DNA of 64,000 bases from Rhizobium sp. R634 (GCF_002211305.1 NZ_LOKW01000024.1:186001-250000); one strand, 5' to 3'; positions 33,903 through 42,820 are shown, counted from the stretch's first letter. The notes: generated by a model not told the origin, from the letters alone. Translations and numbers: made by a program.

Positions 33903-35282
33903 TTATTTTGCGGCGCTGGCCGGACCGATCCAGATGGTCTTGATGTTCACGAATTCCCGGATACCGTAGACGCCGAGTTCGCGGCCGTATCCGGAACGCT
34001 TGATCCCGCCGAAGGGATAGCGGGGGTCGGACGCCACCATGCCATTGATGAAGACGGCACCTGCATCGAGATCGCGGGCGAGCTCCCGGGCACGCTTGAC
34101 GTCGCGGCTCCAGATCGCCGAGCCAAGCCCGAATTCCGTCTGGTTGGCGAGGCGGATCGCTTCCTCGGCATTCTTCACCCGAACGATGGCGGCAACCGGT
34201 CCGAAGGTCTCCTCCCGGAACGCGGTCATCTCGGGCGTTACGTGATCGAGAACGGTGGGCGGATAATAGAAACCCTCCCCTTCCAGCGGCTTTCCGCCCA
34301 CTATCAGCGTGGCGCCGGCAGCAACTGTTTTCTCGACCTGGACATGTAGACCCGTCATCAGGTTGGCGCGCGCCATCGGACCGATGTTGGTATCGCGTTC
34401 CATGGGATCGCCGATCTTCAGCTTGGCGACACCGGCACAGAACAGTTCGACGAACCGATCGGCGACGCTTTCCTCCACGATGAAGCGCTTGGCGTTGACG
34501 CAGGACTGGCCGACATTGATGTAGCGTGCCTTGACCGCGACCGCTGCCGCCTCTTCGAGATCGGCATCGGCAAGAACGATGAACGGATCCGAGCCGCCGA
34601 GTTCGAGAACCTGCTTCTTCAGCGCTTTGCCTGCCTGTGCAGCAACGATCGCGCCCACTTCCGTCGAGCCGGTCAGGGTGACGGCGGCAATGCGATCGTC
34701 CTCGATCAGGCCTGCAACCTTCCCGGGCTCGATCAGAAGCGTGCGGAACAAGCCGCTGGGGCAGCCGGCCTCGGCCATCACCTGCTCGATCACAAGCGCG
34801 CATTGCGGCACGTTATTAGCATGCTTCAAGATCGCCCCGTTGCCGGCGGCAAAGGCCGGCGCGGCAAACCGGAAGAACTGCCAAAAGGGGTAGTTCCACG
34901 GCATGATGGCGAGGACGACGCCAAGCGGATCGAAAGCGACAGCACTCTCGGACGCATTGGATTTGAGGGGCTCGTCGGCCAGATACTGCGGAGCATGCGC
35001 CGCATAGAAATCGCAGTTATAGGCGCACTTCTCGATTTCGGCTTCCGACTCGACGATCGGCTTGCCCATTTCGCGGGTGATCATTTCCGCATAACGAGAC
35101 TTGTTGGCCCGGAGGACCTCTGCCATCCCCTTCAAGAGGCCAACTCGTTCGTTGACGGGAACCTTCCGCCAGGTTTTCTGAGCCTCCGCGGCAGCAGAGA
35201 GCGCAGCCTCGACATAGCTGTCGTCATGGAGCTCAAAGCGCGCCAGTTCGCTTCCATTCGTGGGATTGATCGCCGTTATCAT
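33903..35282 (-). CDS. NAD(P)-dependent aldehyde dehydrogenase (succinate-semialdehyde-type)
   Basis: 459 residues, ALDH superfamily, cytoplasmic oxidation of an aldehyde to the acid. Catalytic Asn is in MPWNYPFWQF, the general base Glu in VLELGGSDPF, and the nucleophile Cys in NVGQSCVNAKRF. The C-terminal PFGGIKRSGYGRELG is typical of the succinate-semialdehyde dehydrogenase-like branch. The start overlaps the isomerase-like gene stop by 4 bp. In this operon the substrate is probably a semialdehyde formed from the imported carboxylate (inference). Confidence 0.93.
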   Translation of the reverse strand: MITAINPTNGSELARFELHDDSYVEAALSAAAEAQKTWRKVPVNERVGLLKGMAEVLRANKSRYAEMITREMGKPIVESEAEIEKCAYNCDFYAAHAPQYLADEPLKSNASESAVAFDPLGVVLAIMPWNYPFWQFFRFAAPAFAAGNGAILKHANNVPQCALVIEQVMAEAGCPSGLFRTLLIEPGKVAGLIEDDRIAAVTLTGSTEVGAIVAAQAGKALKKQVLELGGSDPFIVLADADLEEAAAVAVKARYINVGQSCVNAKRFIVEESVADRFVELFCAGVAKLKIGDPMERDTNIGPMARANLMTGLHVQVEKTVAAGATLIVGGKPLEGEGFYYPPTVLDHVTPEMTAFREETFGPVAAIVRVKNAEEAIRLANQTEFGLGSAIWSRDVKRARELARDLDAGAVFINGMVASDPRYPFGGIKRSGYGRELGVYGIREFVNIKTIWIGPASAAK

Positions 35283-36109
35283 GCGGGCCTCCTGTCTTTG
35301 CGTTCTTGCTTGGCATTTGCTGCCATGAATTGTTTCCAGCGCGGCAGGAAGGCAGCGCTCTCGATCGTGGTTTTCGACGGGATGTATTCGAAGCCGATCG
35401 CCCCTTCGAAGGCCTGGGACAGCAGGAGCTTGAGCAAGGCTTCAAAATCGACGGTTCCGGTTCCCGGCTCATGTCTGTCGGGATGGTCGGCGATATGGAT
35501 GTGGCCGATCCGGTAGTGGTTCGCGGCGATCCAGGCTTCAAGCCCGACACCATTCGCACAGGCATGATAGGTATCGACGAGGAGCGAGATGTTGCCCGGT
35601 CCGAACATGTCCTGAACCTCGGCGGCATGCTCAAGCGTCGACATGGCATAGCCTGGCACGGCAACTTCGCTGATCGCCTCGATCAGCACCTTGACCGATG
35701 TGCCTGCCGTACGTTCGACCGCATAGGCCAGGTTGCCCTGATAGGTTTTGGCGATGGAAGCGCCGTCGCTCGCCGACGGAACCCCTGCCATCGGGTGCAC
35801 GAAAGGGCAATCGACGGCGATCGCATAGTCGAGGGCGCGATCGAATTGCTCACGAAAGTCCGCCTCCCGTCCGGGGATGGCTGCGAGCCCCTTCTCACCC
35901 CGGTTGGCGTCGCCGACGGCAGCCGCCATCTGCGAGAGGACAAGTCCGCAGCGTGCCAGTTCCGCCCGCATATCCGCCGGGGGAATCGCAAAGGGTTGCG
36001 GATGCTCGATCGCCGTGAAACCGGCATCTGCCGCAGCCGCAATCCGTTCAAAGAGCGGCAGCTCGGTAAAGAGATAGCCGATATGGGCTGACCATCGGTT
36101 TTGCGGCAT
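35279..36109 (-). CDS. Hydroxypyruvate isomerase-like TIM-barrel protein
   Basis: 276 residues, xylose-isomerase-like barrel. Opening SAHIGYLFTELPLFERIAAA and the later HIHIADHPDRHEPGTG plus GFEYIPSK match the Hyi/OtnI (hydroxypyruvate or 2-oxo-tetronate isomerase) group. Metal ligands are expected in the Glu of VLIEAIS and the Asp/His of LLVDTYHA. It shares overlapping ends with both neighbours (4 bp with the aldehyde dehydrogenase, 1 bp with the Ldh-type gene), so translation is coupled. Likely role: isomerising a 2-oxo or 3-hydroxy acid in the catabolic route. Confidence 0.85.
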   Translation of the reverse strand: MPQNRWSAHIGYLFTELPLFERIAAAADAGFTAIEHPQPFAIPPADMRAELARCGLVLSQMAAAVGDANRGEKGLAAIPGREADFREQFDRALDYAIAVDCPFVHPMAGVPSASDGASIAKTYQGNLAYAVERTAGTSVKVLIEAISEVAVPGYAMSTLEHAAEVQDMFGPGNISLLVDTYHACANGVGLEAWIAANHYRIGHIHIADHPDRHEPGTGTVDFEALLKLLLSQAFEGAIGFEYIPSKTTIESAAFLPRWKQFMAANAKQERKDRRPA

Positions 36110-37185
36110 CAGGCAGCCTCGCCCTCAGACCGTCCACGGGGAAAAGCGACCCCGATACGCTCGCCTTCCCTCGTCAGGTCGGCGATGACATTTGCGGTGA
36201 TCGGAACACCGGTTTTCGAGCGCTCCTCTTCACGCCGCTGTTCCGGTTCGCCAGGCATCATGATCTCGTCGACGCCGGCTGCCCTCGGCAGTTTCTTGAT
36301 GCGCTCGTAGAATTCGTCCATGCGGGCTTCGAAATTCTCCGGCGACATGAACAGGTCGGGTTTGATGGCAAAGAACAAATGCCCGACGTTCTGCGGTTCG
36401 CTGTGATCGAAATAGAGGCTCCTCACGTCGCCGCCAAAATTCGCGCCCGTGAGCACCCCGGACATCAAGTCCATCAGCGTCGCGAGCACAGAGCCCTTCA
36501 CGCCGCCGAACGGAAGGCAGACGCCCTCGAAGGCTTTTGCGGCGTCGGTCGTGGGGTTGCCGTGGACATCGAGCGCGAGGCCTTCGGCAATCGCCTCGCC
36601 TTTCATGGCCGCAAGGCGAATCTTGCCGCGGGCGATCACCGTCATCGCCATGTCCATGACATAGGGAGCATACTTGCCGCCAGGTATTCCGGCTGCGATG
36701 GGGCTTGCACCCAGGAACGTCGTTCGGCCGCCCCACATGGGGACGGCAGGCGACGAATTGGTGAAGATCATCGAGATATAACCGGCTTCGATTGCCTGCA
36801 GCGCATAGAGCGCGCCCATGCCGAAATGCGTGCTGCGATGGACGCCGACGAGACCGATGCCGTTCCGGCTCGCGAGCGAAACGGCTTCGGCCATCGCCTT
36901 GTGGGAGGCGATGAAGCCCATGCCGTTGTTGCCATCGACGATCGACACGGCGCCCGCCACCTTCTCGACCGTGACCTCAGGGCGCGGGTTGACAAGCCCG
37001 CGCTGCAGCCGCTCGACATACATGGGAATGCGCGAGACGCCGTGGGAGTCGATGCCGCGAAGGTTCGCCTTCACCAGATCCCGAGCGATGACGGCTGCGT
37101 CCGCATCGGACATGCCGGTGCCAACGAAGACCTTCGTCGCAAAGGCAATCAGTTCGTCCGCTTGGAAATATTTGACTGTAGACAT
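36109..37185 (-). CDS. Ldh-family (malate/lactate/ureidoglycolate-type) dehydrogenase
   Basis: 358 residues of the Ldh_2 fold, which differs from classical lactate dehydrogenases and oxidises 2-hydroxy acids with NAD(P). Seen: DLVKANLRGIDSHGVSRIPM near residue 40, VGVHRSTHFGMGALYA (catalytic His), TNSSPAVPMWGG and KGSVLATLMDLMSGVLTG. The tail continues to VIADLTREGERIG, normal length. The start ATG 37185 has AGGAAG upstream. A role in oxidising the hydroxy acid brought in by the adjacent TctABC system is the simplest reading. Confidence 0.9.
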   Translation of the reverse strand: MSTVKYFQADELIAFATKVFVGTGMSDADAAVIARDLVKANLRGIDSHGVSRIPMYVERLQRGLVNPRPEVTVEKVAGAVSIVDGNNGMGFIASHKAMAEAVSLASRNGIGLVGVHRSTHFGMGALYALQAIEAGYISMIFTNSSPAVPMWGGRTTFLGASPIAAGIPGGKYAPYVMDMAMTVIARGKIRLAAMKGEAIAEGLALDVHGNPTTDAAKAFEGVCLPFGGVKGSVLATLMDLMSGVLTGANFGGDVRSLYFDHSEPQNVGHLFFAIKPDLFMSPENFEARMDEFYERIKKLPRAAGVDEIMMPGEPEQRREEERSKTGVPITANVIADLTREGERIGVAFPRGRSEGEAA

Positions 37186-37218
37186 AGCAAGCTTCCTGAA
37201 TTGGCTGGCGGCGTTCGC

Positions 37219-38730
37219 TCAGACGTTTGGAGACGTTTCCCGTTCATGGCGCGCGGCACGCCAGCGATAGATGGTCGGGAGAATGACAAGCGTTACGGCA
37301 ATGATCAGCAGCGCCAGCGAAATCGGGTGGGTGAAGAAGACACTCAAATCGCCCTGGCTGATCGTCAGTGCGCGGCGGAATTGCTGCTCGGCGAGCGGTC
37401 CAAGGATCAGGCCGACGATGCACGGGGCGACGGGTACGTTCAGAACCCGCATGCCGAAGCCGACGAGGCCAATGATCCAGAGGATCGCAACATCGACGAT
37501 GTTGTTGTTGAGCGTGTAGGCACCCATCGTCGCGAAGAGCAGAATGCCGGAATAGAGCCAGGGCCGCGGAATGTTCAGAAGCTTCACCCAGACACCCGCA
37601 AGCGGCAGGTTGAGAAGGAGCAGCATGACGTTTCCGATATAGAGGCTCGCGATGAGGCCCCAGACCAGTTCGGGATTGTTATCGAACAGAAGCGGTCCGG
37701 GCTGGATGCCGTATTGCTGGAAGGCGGCCAGCATGATCGCCGCGGTCGCCGACGTCGGCAGCCCGAGAGCAAGCAGCGGAGCAAGAACGCCGGCGGCCGA
37801 CGCATTGTTTGCCGCTTCCGGTCCCGCCACCGCCTCAATCGCTCCGTGGCCGAACTCTTCCGGGTTCTTCGATAGGCGTTTCTCCGTGAGATAGGACAGG
37901 AAGGTCGGGATCTCGCTTCCGCCGGCGGGCAAGGCGCCAATCGGGAAACCGAGCGCGGTACCACGCAGCCATGGCTTCCAGGACCGGCCCCAGTCTTCGC
38001 GGCTCAGCCATTTGGATCCCTTGAGCTGGTAGATTTCCTCCGTCTCGAAACAATGGCGCGCGACGGTGAAGAGTGTTTCGCCGACGGCGAAGAGGCCGAC
38101 GGCAACCACCACGACGTCTATTCCATCGAGGAGTTCCGATATGCCGAGCGTGAAACGCGCCTGGCCTGTTTGCAGGTCGATGCCCACCAACCCGAGCGCC
38201 AAGCCGAACAGAAGGCTGGCCAGTCCCCGCGAAAGCGAATCTCCCAGAACCGCAGTCACGGTCGTCAGCGCGAGAAGCATCAAGGCAAAATACTCGGTCG
38301 GACCGAACAGCAGCGCCAGTTTGACCATCAGCGGCGCAACGAATGTCAGCGCGATCGTGGCGATCGTCCCAGCAACGAACGATCCGATCGCGGCCGTCGC
38401 CAGGGCCTGTGCGCCACGCCCCTTTCGCGCCATTGCATGGCCGTCCAGGGCAGTCACGATCGATGCGGATTCGCCCGGCGTATTCAAGAGGATCGAGGTG
38501 GTGGAACCGCCATACATGGCGCCGTAGTAGATGCCGGCGAACATGATGAAGGCGCTGGTCGGGTCGAGCCCGTAGGTGACGGGAAGAAGCAGGGCCACGG
38601 TAAGCGCCGGGCCAATTCCTGGCAGAACCCCAATTGCCGTTCCGAGCGTCACTCCGACGAGAGACCAGAACAGATTGTAAGGCGTTACCGCGACGGCGAA
38701 GCCGTGAAAGAGTGCTGCTAATGTATCCAT
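37219..38730 (-). CDS. tctA: Tripartite tricarboxylate transporter, large membrane subunit TctA
   Basis: 503 residues, about 11-12 membrane helices, the main channel of a sodium- or proton-driven TTT transporter. The family signature GVLPGIGPALTVALLLP is near residue 35, followed by FAGIYYGAMYGGSTTSILLN and PGESASIVTALDGHAMARKG. A second copy-like segment occurs at ALGLPTSATAAIMLAAFQQYG. It works with the TctC binding protein and the small TctB subunit encoded just upstream. Confidence 0.95.
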   Translation of the reverse strand: MDTLAALFHGFAVAVTPYNLFWSLVGVTLGTAIGVLPGIGPALTVALLLPVTYGLDPTSAFIMFAGIYYGAMYGGSTTSILLNTPGESASIVTALDGHAMARKGRGAQALATAAIGSFVAGTIATIALTFVAPLMVKLALLFGPTEYFALMLLALTTVTAVLGDSLSRGLASLLFGLALGLVGIDLQTGQARFTLGISELLDGIDVVVVAVGLFAVGETLFTVARHCFETEEIYQLKGSKWLSREDWGRSWKPWLRGTALGFPIGALPAGGSEIPTFLSYLTEKRLSKNPEEFGHGAIEAVAGPEAANNASAAGVLAPLLALGLPTSATAAIMLAAFQQYGIQPGPLLFDNNPELVWGLIASLYIGNVMLLLLNLPLAGVWVKLLNIPRPWLYSGILLFATMGAYTLNNNIVDVAILWIIGLVGFGMRVLNVPVAPCIVGLILGPLAEQQFRRALTISQGDLSVFFTHPISLALLIIAVTLVILPTIYRWRAARHERETSPNV

Positions 38731-38789
38731 GATCAGTCCGCCCTTTGGGCATGAGAAATATGCGTGAACTCAGGGTTTCGATTCCCGCG

Positions 38790-39287
38790 TCACACAGACC
38801 CGCCAAACGCGATGATGAGGTCTTCGATGGTGCTGCCCGTCGGCAGATCAAGGTCGAGGCCGTAGTCGAACACGAGGTAGGTCACCGAACTCAGGGCGAT
38901 GCCGATCACGATGTTGCGAATGTGGGACCGGCTGCCGAAAGCCATCGCGGAAGTGGCAAAGAGGAAGGTTCCGGAGAGGATCCAGCCGAGCCGTTCCAAG
39001 ATCACGAGTTGCGACGCAAAGGCCGCAGCAACGATGATGACCGCCTTCCAGTCGAGTTCCGGGAACTCCTCCGCTTCGAACCGGCGCAGGATGGCCTCAT
39101 AGAGCAACTGGGCACCGACGAGGATGAGTCCACCCGCGATCAAGGCTGGAAACAGGCCCGGCCCAATCACCGCTTGAGCGGCGATGGGAGGTGTCATCCA
39201 GGTTTCAATCGCAATGAAGAGCCCGAGGCTTAAGGTAGCGAGCCCAAGGACCGTTTCACCGATCCGGAAGTTGGCCGATTTCAACAT
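38790..39287 (-). CDS. tctB: Tripartite tricarboxylate transporter, small membrane subunit TctB
   Basis: 165 residues with four hydrophobic helices (GLATLSLGLFIAIETW, GLFPALIAGGLILVGAQLL, AVIIVAAAFASQLVILERLG, VIGIALSSVTYLVFDYGL). Sequence conservation in this family is low, so the call relies on helix pattern, size and position between tctC and tctA. ATG 39287 has a clear GGAGG ribosome site, which rules out the longer start at 39308. Confidence 0.9.
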   Translation of the reverse strand: MLKSANFRIGETVLGLATLSLGLFIAIETWMTPPIAAQAVIGPGLFPALIAGGLILVGAQLLYEAILRRFEAEEFPELDWKAVIIVAAAFASQLVILERLGWILSGTFLFATSAMAFGSRSHIRNIVIGIALSSVTYLVFDYGLDLDLPTGSTIEDLIIAFGGSV

Positions 39288-39317
39288 GATGATACCTCCC
39301 GATGCCACGGGCTTCCG

Positions 39318-40301
39318 TCAGAGAAGCCCGACCTCCTTCAGAGCGCTCTCGACGCGCTTCTGCTCCCCGGCAAGAAACTCGCCGAACTCCTTGGCCGGCA
39401 GGTAGGTGTCGATCCAACCACGCTTCTCTAGGGCGGCCTTCCAGTCATCCGTCTTCACCATGGAAGCGATTGCCTTTTCGAGGTCCTCGCGGTCCTTATC
39501 CGACAGCTTCGGATGCGCCATGATCCCCCGCCAGTTCATGACCGCGAGATCGACGCCGGCTTCCTTCAGGGTAGGAACATCGACGCCGGGGATGCGCGTG
39601 TCGCCCGTGACGGCAAGGGCGCGGAGCGCTCCGGCCTCGACCTGGGCGCGGAACTCCTCATAGCCGCTGATGCCGACGGTTGCGTGCCCGCCGAGCGTCG
39701 AAGCAAGAACTTCACCGCCGCCGGCATGGACGACGTAGTTGATCTTCCTCGGATCTACTCCGACGGTCTTGGCGATAAGACCGGCCGCAACGTGGTCAAT
39801 GCCGCCGATGGAGCCGCCGGCCCAGGCAACCTTGCTGGGATCGGCCTTCAGCCGGGCAACGAGATCGCCCATCGTCTTGATGTCCGAGTTCGCGGGTACG
39901 ACGATGGCGTCAGCCTCGCCCATCAGCCGCGCAACCGGGACTGTCTGGTCGAGGGTAACCGGCGACTTGGTGGTCAGGACACCGCCGACCAGTGCGAAAC
40001 CGATCACCATCGCGCTCGGGTGCCGGGGCTTGGAGGTCACGAACTGGGACAGCCCGACAGTACCGCCGCCGCCGGCAACGTTCTGCACCTCGACCGGCCC
40101 CGTCAGTTTCTGGTCCTGAAGGATGGTCTGGACCGTACGGGCGAGTTGGTCATAGCCGCTGCCAGGGCTGCTTGGAGCCATGACGTGAAGAGAGTCCAGC
40201 TGTTCGGCTGCAAGGGCGGGCGCCGCCGTTTGATGAACGAACATTGCTGTTGCCGCTGCCGCAAGCAATGTCGAGAAGGCGCGTCTGGTTACAGTTTTCA
40301 T
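39318..40301 (-). CDS. tctC: Tripartite tricarboxylate transporter, periplasmic binding protein TctC
   Basis: 327 residues, BUG-family solute receptor. Signal peptide TLLAAAATAMFVHQTAAPALA. Mature part has the ligand loop HVMAPSSPGSGYDQLARTVQ and the VQNVAGGGGTVGLSQF strand-loop of the family, then AVTGDTRIPGVDVPTLKEAG near the C-terminus. ATG 40301 follows GGAGGATC. A GC hairpin without T-run (GGGGCT 40342-40347 / AGCCCC 40355-40360) lies in the 119-bp gap to the upstream dehydrogenase gene and may tune expression between enzyme and transporter. Confidence 0.94.
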   Translation of the reverse strand: MKTVTRRAFSTLLAAAATAMFVHQTAAPALAAEQLDSLHVMAPSSPGSGYDQLARTVQTILQDQKLTGPVEVQNVAGGGGTVGLSQFVTSKPRHPSAMVIGFALVGGVLTTKSPVTLDQTVPVARLMGEADAIVVPANSDIKTMGDLVARLKADPSKVAWAGGSIGGIDHVAAGLIAKTVGVDPRKINYVVHAGGGEVLASTLGGHATVGISGYEEFRAQVEAGALRALAVTGDTRIPGVDVPTLKEAGVDLAVMNWRGIMAHPKLSDKDREDLEKAIASMVKTDDWKAALEKRGWIDTYLPAKEFGEFLAGEQKRVESALKEVGLL

Positions 40302-40420
40302 GGAAGATCCTCCAATCCATGGTTTGTGCAATTCGACCCCAGGGGCTGCCGATCAGCCCCTCCTCCAGGATCACCGGCACACAATCCGGCCAGCCCCTTT
40401 CGGGAATTCTTTTGCGACTG

Positions 40421-41512
40421 CTAGGCCGCGGTGCTCGCGGCGGCTTCTGCCCGGATCGCCTCGACGACCTTCGTCGTGAACGCATCGGTGTCGAGGGTTC
40501 CGCCAACGTCGCGGGTGCGCAGCACGGGGCGGCTCAAGACCGCCTCCACCGCATTCTCGATCAACTGAGATGCGCGTAGAAGATTGGGGGCATCCCGCCG
40601 CTGCCCGAGCCAATGGAACATCATGGCGGCAGAAAGGATGAGAGACGTCGGGTTGGCAACGTTCTTGCCCGCGATGTCGGGAGCCGAACCGTGCTGGGCC
40701 TGGGCCACGCAGATGTTTTCCCCGGCATTGATCGAGCCCCCCAGCCCCAGGCTGCCCGAAAGTTCCGACGCTTCGTCGGACAGGATGTCGCCAAACATGT
40801 TGGTCGTGACGATCACGTCGAACCTGTCGGGAGAGCGGATCAGATGAGCCGCCGCGGCGTCGACAATGAGCTCCTCGAGCCGGACGTCCGGATAGGACTC
40901 TGCGACCTTCCGGACCTCACGAAGGAACAAGCCGTCCGAGAGCTTGACAACATTGGCTTTATGAACGGCCGTCACCTTCTTGAGGCGGCCCCGCGCGATT
41001 TCGAATGCGGCCTTGGCAACACGAGAAGACGCCTTCGCGGTCACCTTGCGAATAGAAAAGGCCATGTCGGGATCGGGCATGAACTCGCCCGCTCCGGCGA
41101 ACATGTTGCGGTCGGAGTAGAAGCCTTCGGTGTTTTCGCGGACGATGACGAGATCCATGGGTTTGCGCAGGATCGTCAGGCCATCGCGGGAGCGGCACGG
41201 ACGGACATTGGCAAACAACTCGAACTTCGTCCTCAGCTCGCCCGAAGGATTGATGCCGCCCTTGTCCCGGGCGGGATATTCGTAATGAGAGACTGGGCCG
41301 AGAATGACGCCATCCGCCCCGGGCACCTCGGTCAGAACGGCTTCGGGCAGTGTCGTGCCCTGCTCTGCCAGGGATTTCAGGCCGATGTCGAGCTGTTGAA
41401 ATTCCAAATCCAGCCCGGTGGCCGCGTCGGCAGCCTTCAACACACTCAAGGTCGCGGCCATAATTTCCGGTCCGATCCCATCGCCTGGCAGCACTAGAAG
41501 CTTTAGTGTCAT
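40421..41512 (-). CDS. Isocitrate/isopropylmalate-family dehydrogenase (tartrate-dehydrogenase-like)
   Basis: 363 residues of the NAD(P)-dependent beta-decarboxylating dehydrogenase family. Seen: VLPGDGIGPEIM at the N-terminus, VRENTEGFYSDRNMF (substrate loop), TAVHKANVVKLSDGLF (catalytic Lys) and DVIVTTNMFGDILSDEASEL (metal Asp). Substrate could be tartrate, isopropylmalate or a related 2-hydroxy-dicarboxylate; a leucine-pathway LeuB role is unlikely given the operon. ATG 41512 has AGGAAAG upstream. First gene of the catabolic operon, divergent from gntR. Confidence 0.9.
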   Translation of the reverse strand: MTLKLLVLPGDGIGPEIMAATLSVLKAADAATGLDLEFQQLDIGLKSLAEQGTTLPEAVLTEVPGADGVILGPVSHYEYPARDKGGINPSGELRTKFELFANVRPCRSRDGLTILRKPMDLVIVRENTEGFYSDRNMFAGAGEFMPDPDMAFSIRKVTAKASSRVAKAAFEIARGRLKKVTAVHKANVVKLSDGLFLREVRKVAESYPDVRLEELIVDAAAAHLIRSPDRFDVIVTTNMFGDILSDEASELSGSLGLGGSINAGENICVAQAQHGSAPDIAGKNVANPTSLILSAAMMFHWLGQRRDAPNLLRASQLIENAVEAVLSRPVLRTRDVGGTLDTDAFTTKVVEAIRAEAAASTAA

Positions 41513-41644
41513 TTCTTTCCTCACACGATTCCGAGACATGGGAGGAGGACGCGCAAGATCGTTCGCCCGCCGTACAGCGGGCGTGGGGAAAGCGGCGATC
41601 CAGCTTGAGTCCTCCAAGACCAGTTCTGGTCTTTTTCTCATCTT

Positions 41645-41692
41645 AAATACCAAATATCCAAGATAATGGTATTTTGCAAGTGATAAATACCA
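41645..41692. promoter_or_regulatory. Three GntR-type half-sites in the divergent promoter
   Basis: AAATACCA occurs at 41645-41652 and again at 41685-41692, and its exact complement TGGTATTT at 41667-41674. The pair 41667-41692 forms an inverted repeat with a 10-bp spacer; the first and second half-sites are also inverted, with a 14-bp spacer. FadR/FCD-type GntR proteins commonly bind TGGTAT/ATACCA-like dyads. The cluster is 36 bp upstream of gntR and 133 bp upstream of the dehydrogenase gene, suited to control both. Confidence 0.7.
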
Positions 41693-41727
41693 AATTCTCT
41701 TGGCGAGTTTTCAGCGCTGTGGCATAG

Positions 41728-42642
41728 ATGAATGAAATCGGGAGTTTAACCGTGCAGACCACGCCATTAATCGCCAGCCTGGCAGACCAGATCGTCGCCC
41801 ATATCCGCACCGACAAATTGGCAGAAGGGGATCGGCTTGTTGAACGCAAGCTCGCCGAGCAGTTCCGTGTGTCACGCTCCCCAGTCAGAAGCGCGATGAA
41901 ATTGCTGCATGACATAGGCGTGCTGAAGCAGAGCGATGGCGGGGGTTACATGATCGCCGACGTTGAAGCTGCCCAGAAGCTGTCGCTGGAATCTTCCTCC
42001 GCAGAAGAGGATGAGAAGATCTATCTCACGATTGCAGACGATAGGCTGCATGGCCGGCTGCCGGAGAGAATCACCGAAAGCGAGTTCCTGCGACGCTACG
42101 ACCTGACCAAGGGACGCCTCTCCAAGATCCTGCTTCGCATGGCCAATGAAGGCTGGATCGAACGCCTCCCCGGCAACGGCTGGGCCTTCCTGCCGGTGCT
42201 GACGTCGCTGCAAGCCTATGAGGACAGCTATCGCTTTCGTCTCCTGATCGAACCCGCAGCCCTGCTGGAACCGACCTTCAAACTGAACCGCCCGACCCTG
42301 CTTCGCTGCCGCGAGGAACAGCAATGGCTGGTGGACGGCGGCATCTGGACGGTGTCGGATGCGAAACTGTTCGAACTCAATAGCGGCATGCATGAGGCAA
42401 TCATCGAATGCTGCCAGAACAGCTTCTTCATCGAGTCGCTGAAACGTCTCGACCGCCTGCGCAGGCTTATCGACTATCGCCAGATGCTGGATCGACAAAG
42501 TGCCCGCGGGCGAAGCCGCGAGCATCTGCAGCTGCTGGATCTCATTCTTGCAGGAAAGAACCAGGAAGCATCCCGCTTCATGGCGCAGCACCTTGAGGAC
42601 CTTAGCCGATTGAAAACGGTTGCACGGGAGGTGCGCGGGTAA
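41728..42642 (+). CDS. GntR/FCD-family regulator with two winged-helix domains
   Basis: 304 residues. The N-terminal winged helix at about 15-75 (KLAEQFRVSRSPVRSAMKLL) is followed by a second winged-helix-like segment at about 98-157 (ITESEFLRRYDLTKGRLSKI, MANEGWIERLPGNGWAFLP). The FCD-type ligand domain comes next (YRFRLLIEPAALLEP, LNSGMHEAIIECC, REHLQLLDLIL). Most FCD regulators have 220-250 residues; the extra domain explains the greater length. It is divergent from the TTT operon and most likely represses it, released by the imported acid. Confidence 0.9.
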   Translation: MNEIGSLTVQTTPLIASLADQIVAHIRTDKLAEGDRLVERKLAEQFRVSRSPVRSAMKLLHDIGVLKQSDGGGYMIADVEAAQKLSLESSSAEEDEKIYLTIADDRLHGRLPERITESEFLRRYDLTKGRLSKILLRMANEGWIERLPGNGWAFLPVLTSLQAYEDSYRFRLLIEPAALLEPTFKLNRPTLLRCREEQQWLVDGGIWTVSDAKLFELNSGMHEAIIECCQNSFFIESLKRLDRLRRLIDYRQMLDRQSARGRSREHLQLLDLILAGKNQEASRFMAQHLEDLSRLKTVAREVRG

Positions 42643-42745
42643 CGCATGTCGCGCAAAAGTGTGCAACGGTTTTGCGGCAACGACATGCGAAAAACAAAGA
42701 GCTAAAGCGCAAGGAGCGAATCTGAAAGATCGCGACGCGCTTTAG
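42643..42745. repeat. RIME-like two-palindrome intergenic repeat, copy 4
   Basis: Begins directly after the gntR stop codon. Palindrome one pairs CGCATGTCG 42643-42651 with CGACATGCG 42681-42689 around GCAAAAGTGTGCAACGGTTTT; palindrome two pairs CTAAAGCGC 42702-42710 with GCGCTTTAG 42737-42745. Same design as copy 3 at 10523. It probably serves as the gntR 3' structure. Confidence 0.7.
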
Positions 42746-42820
42746 TGCAGTGCCTTTAATGCTTGAAAAGCGGAGTTATTCCCGCTCCACATATATTTCG
42801 ATTTTGATTTGGAGACATAA

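Noticed and set aside
4031..42745. CRISPR array interpretation of the repeated palindromes
   Set aside because: The four copies are dispersed, differ in stem sequence and have no regular spacers; no cas genes are present.
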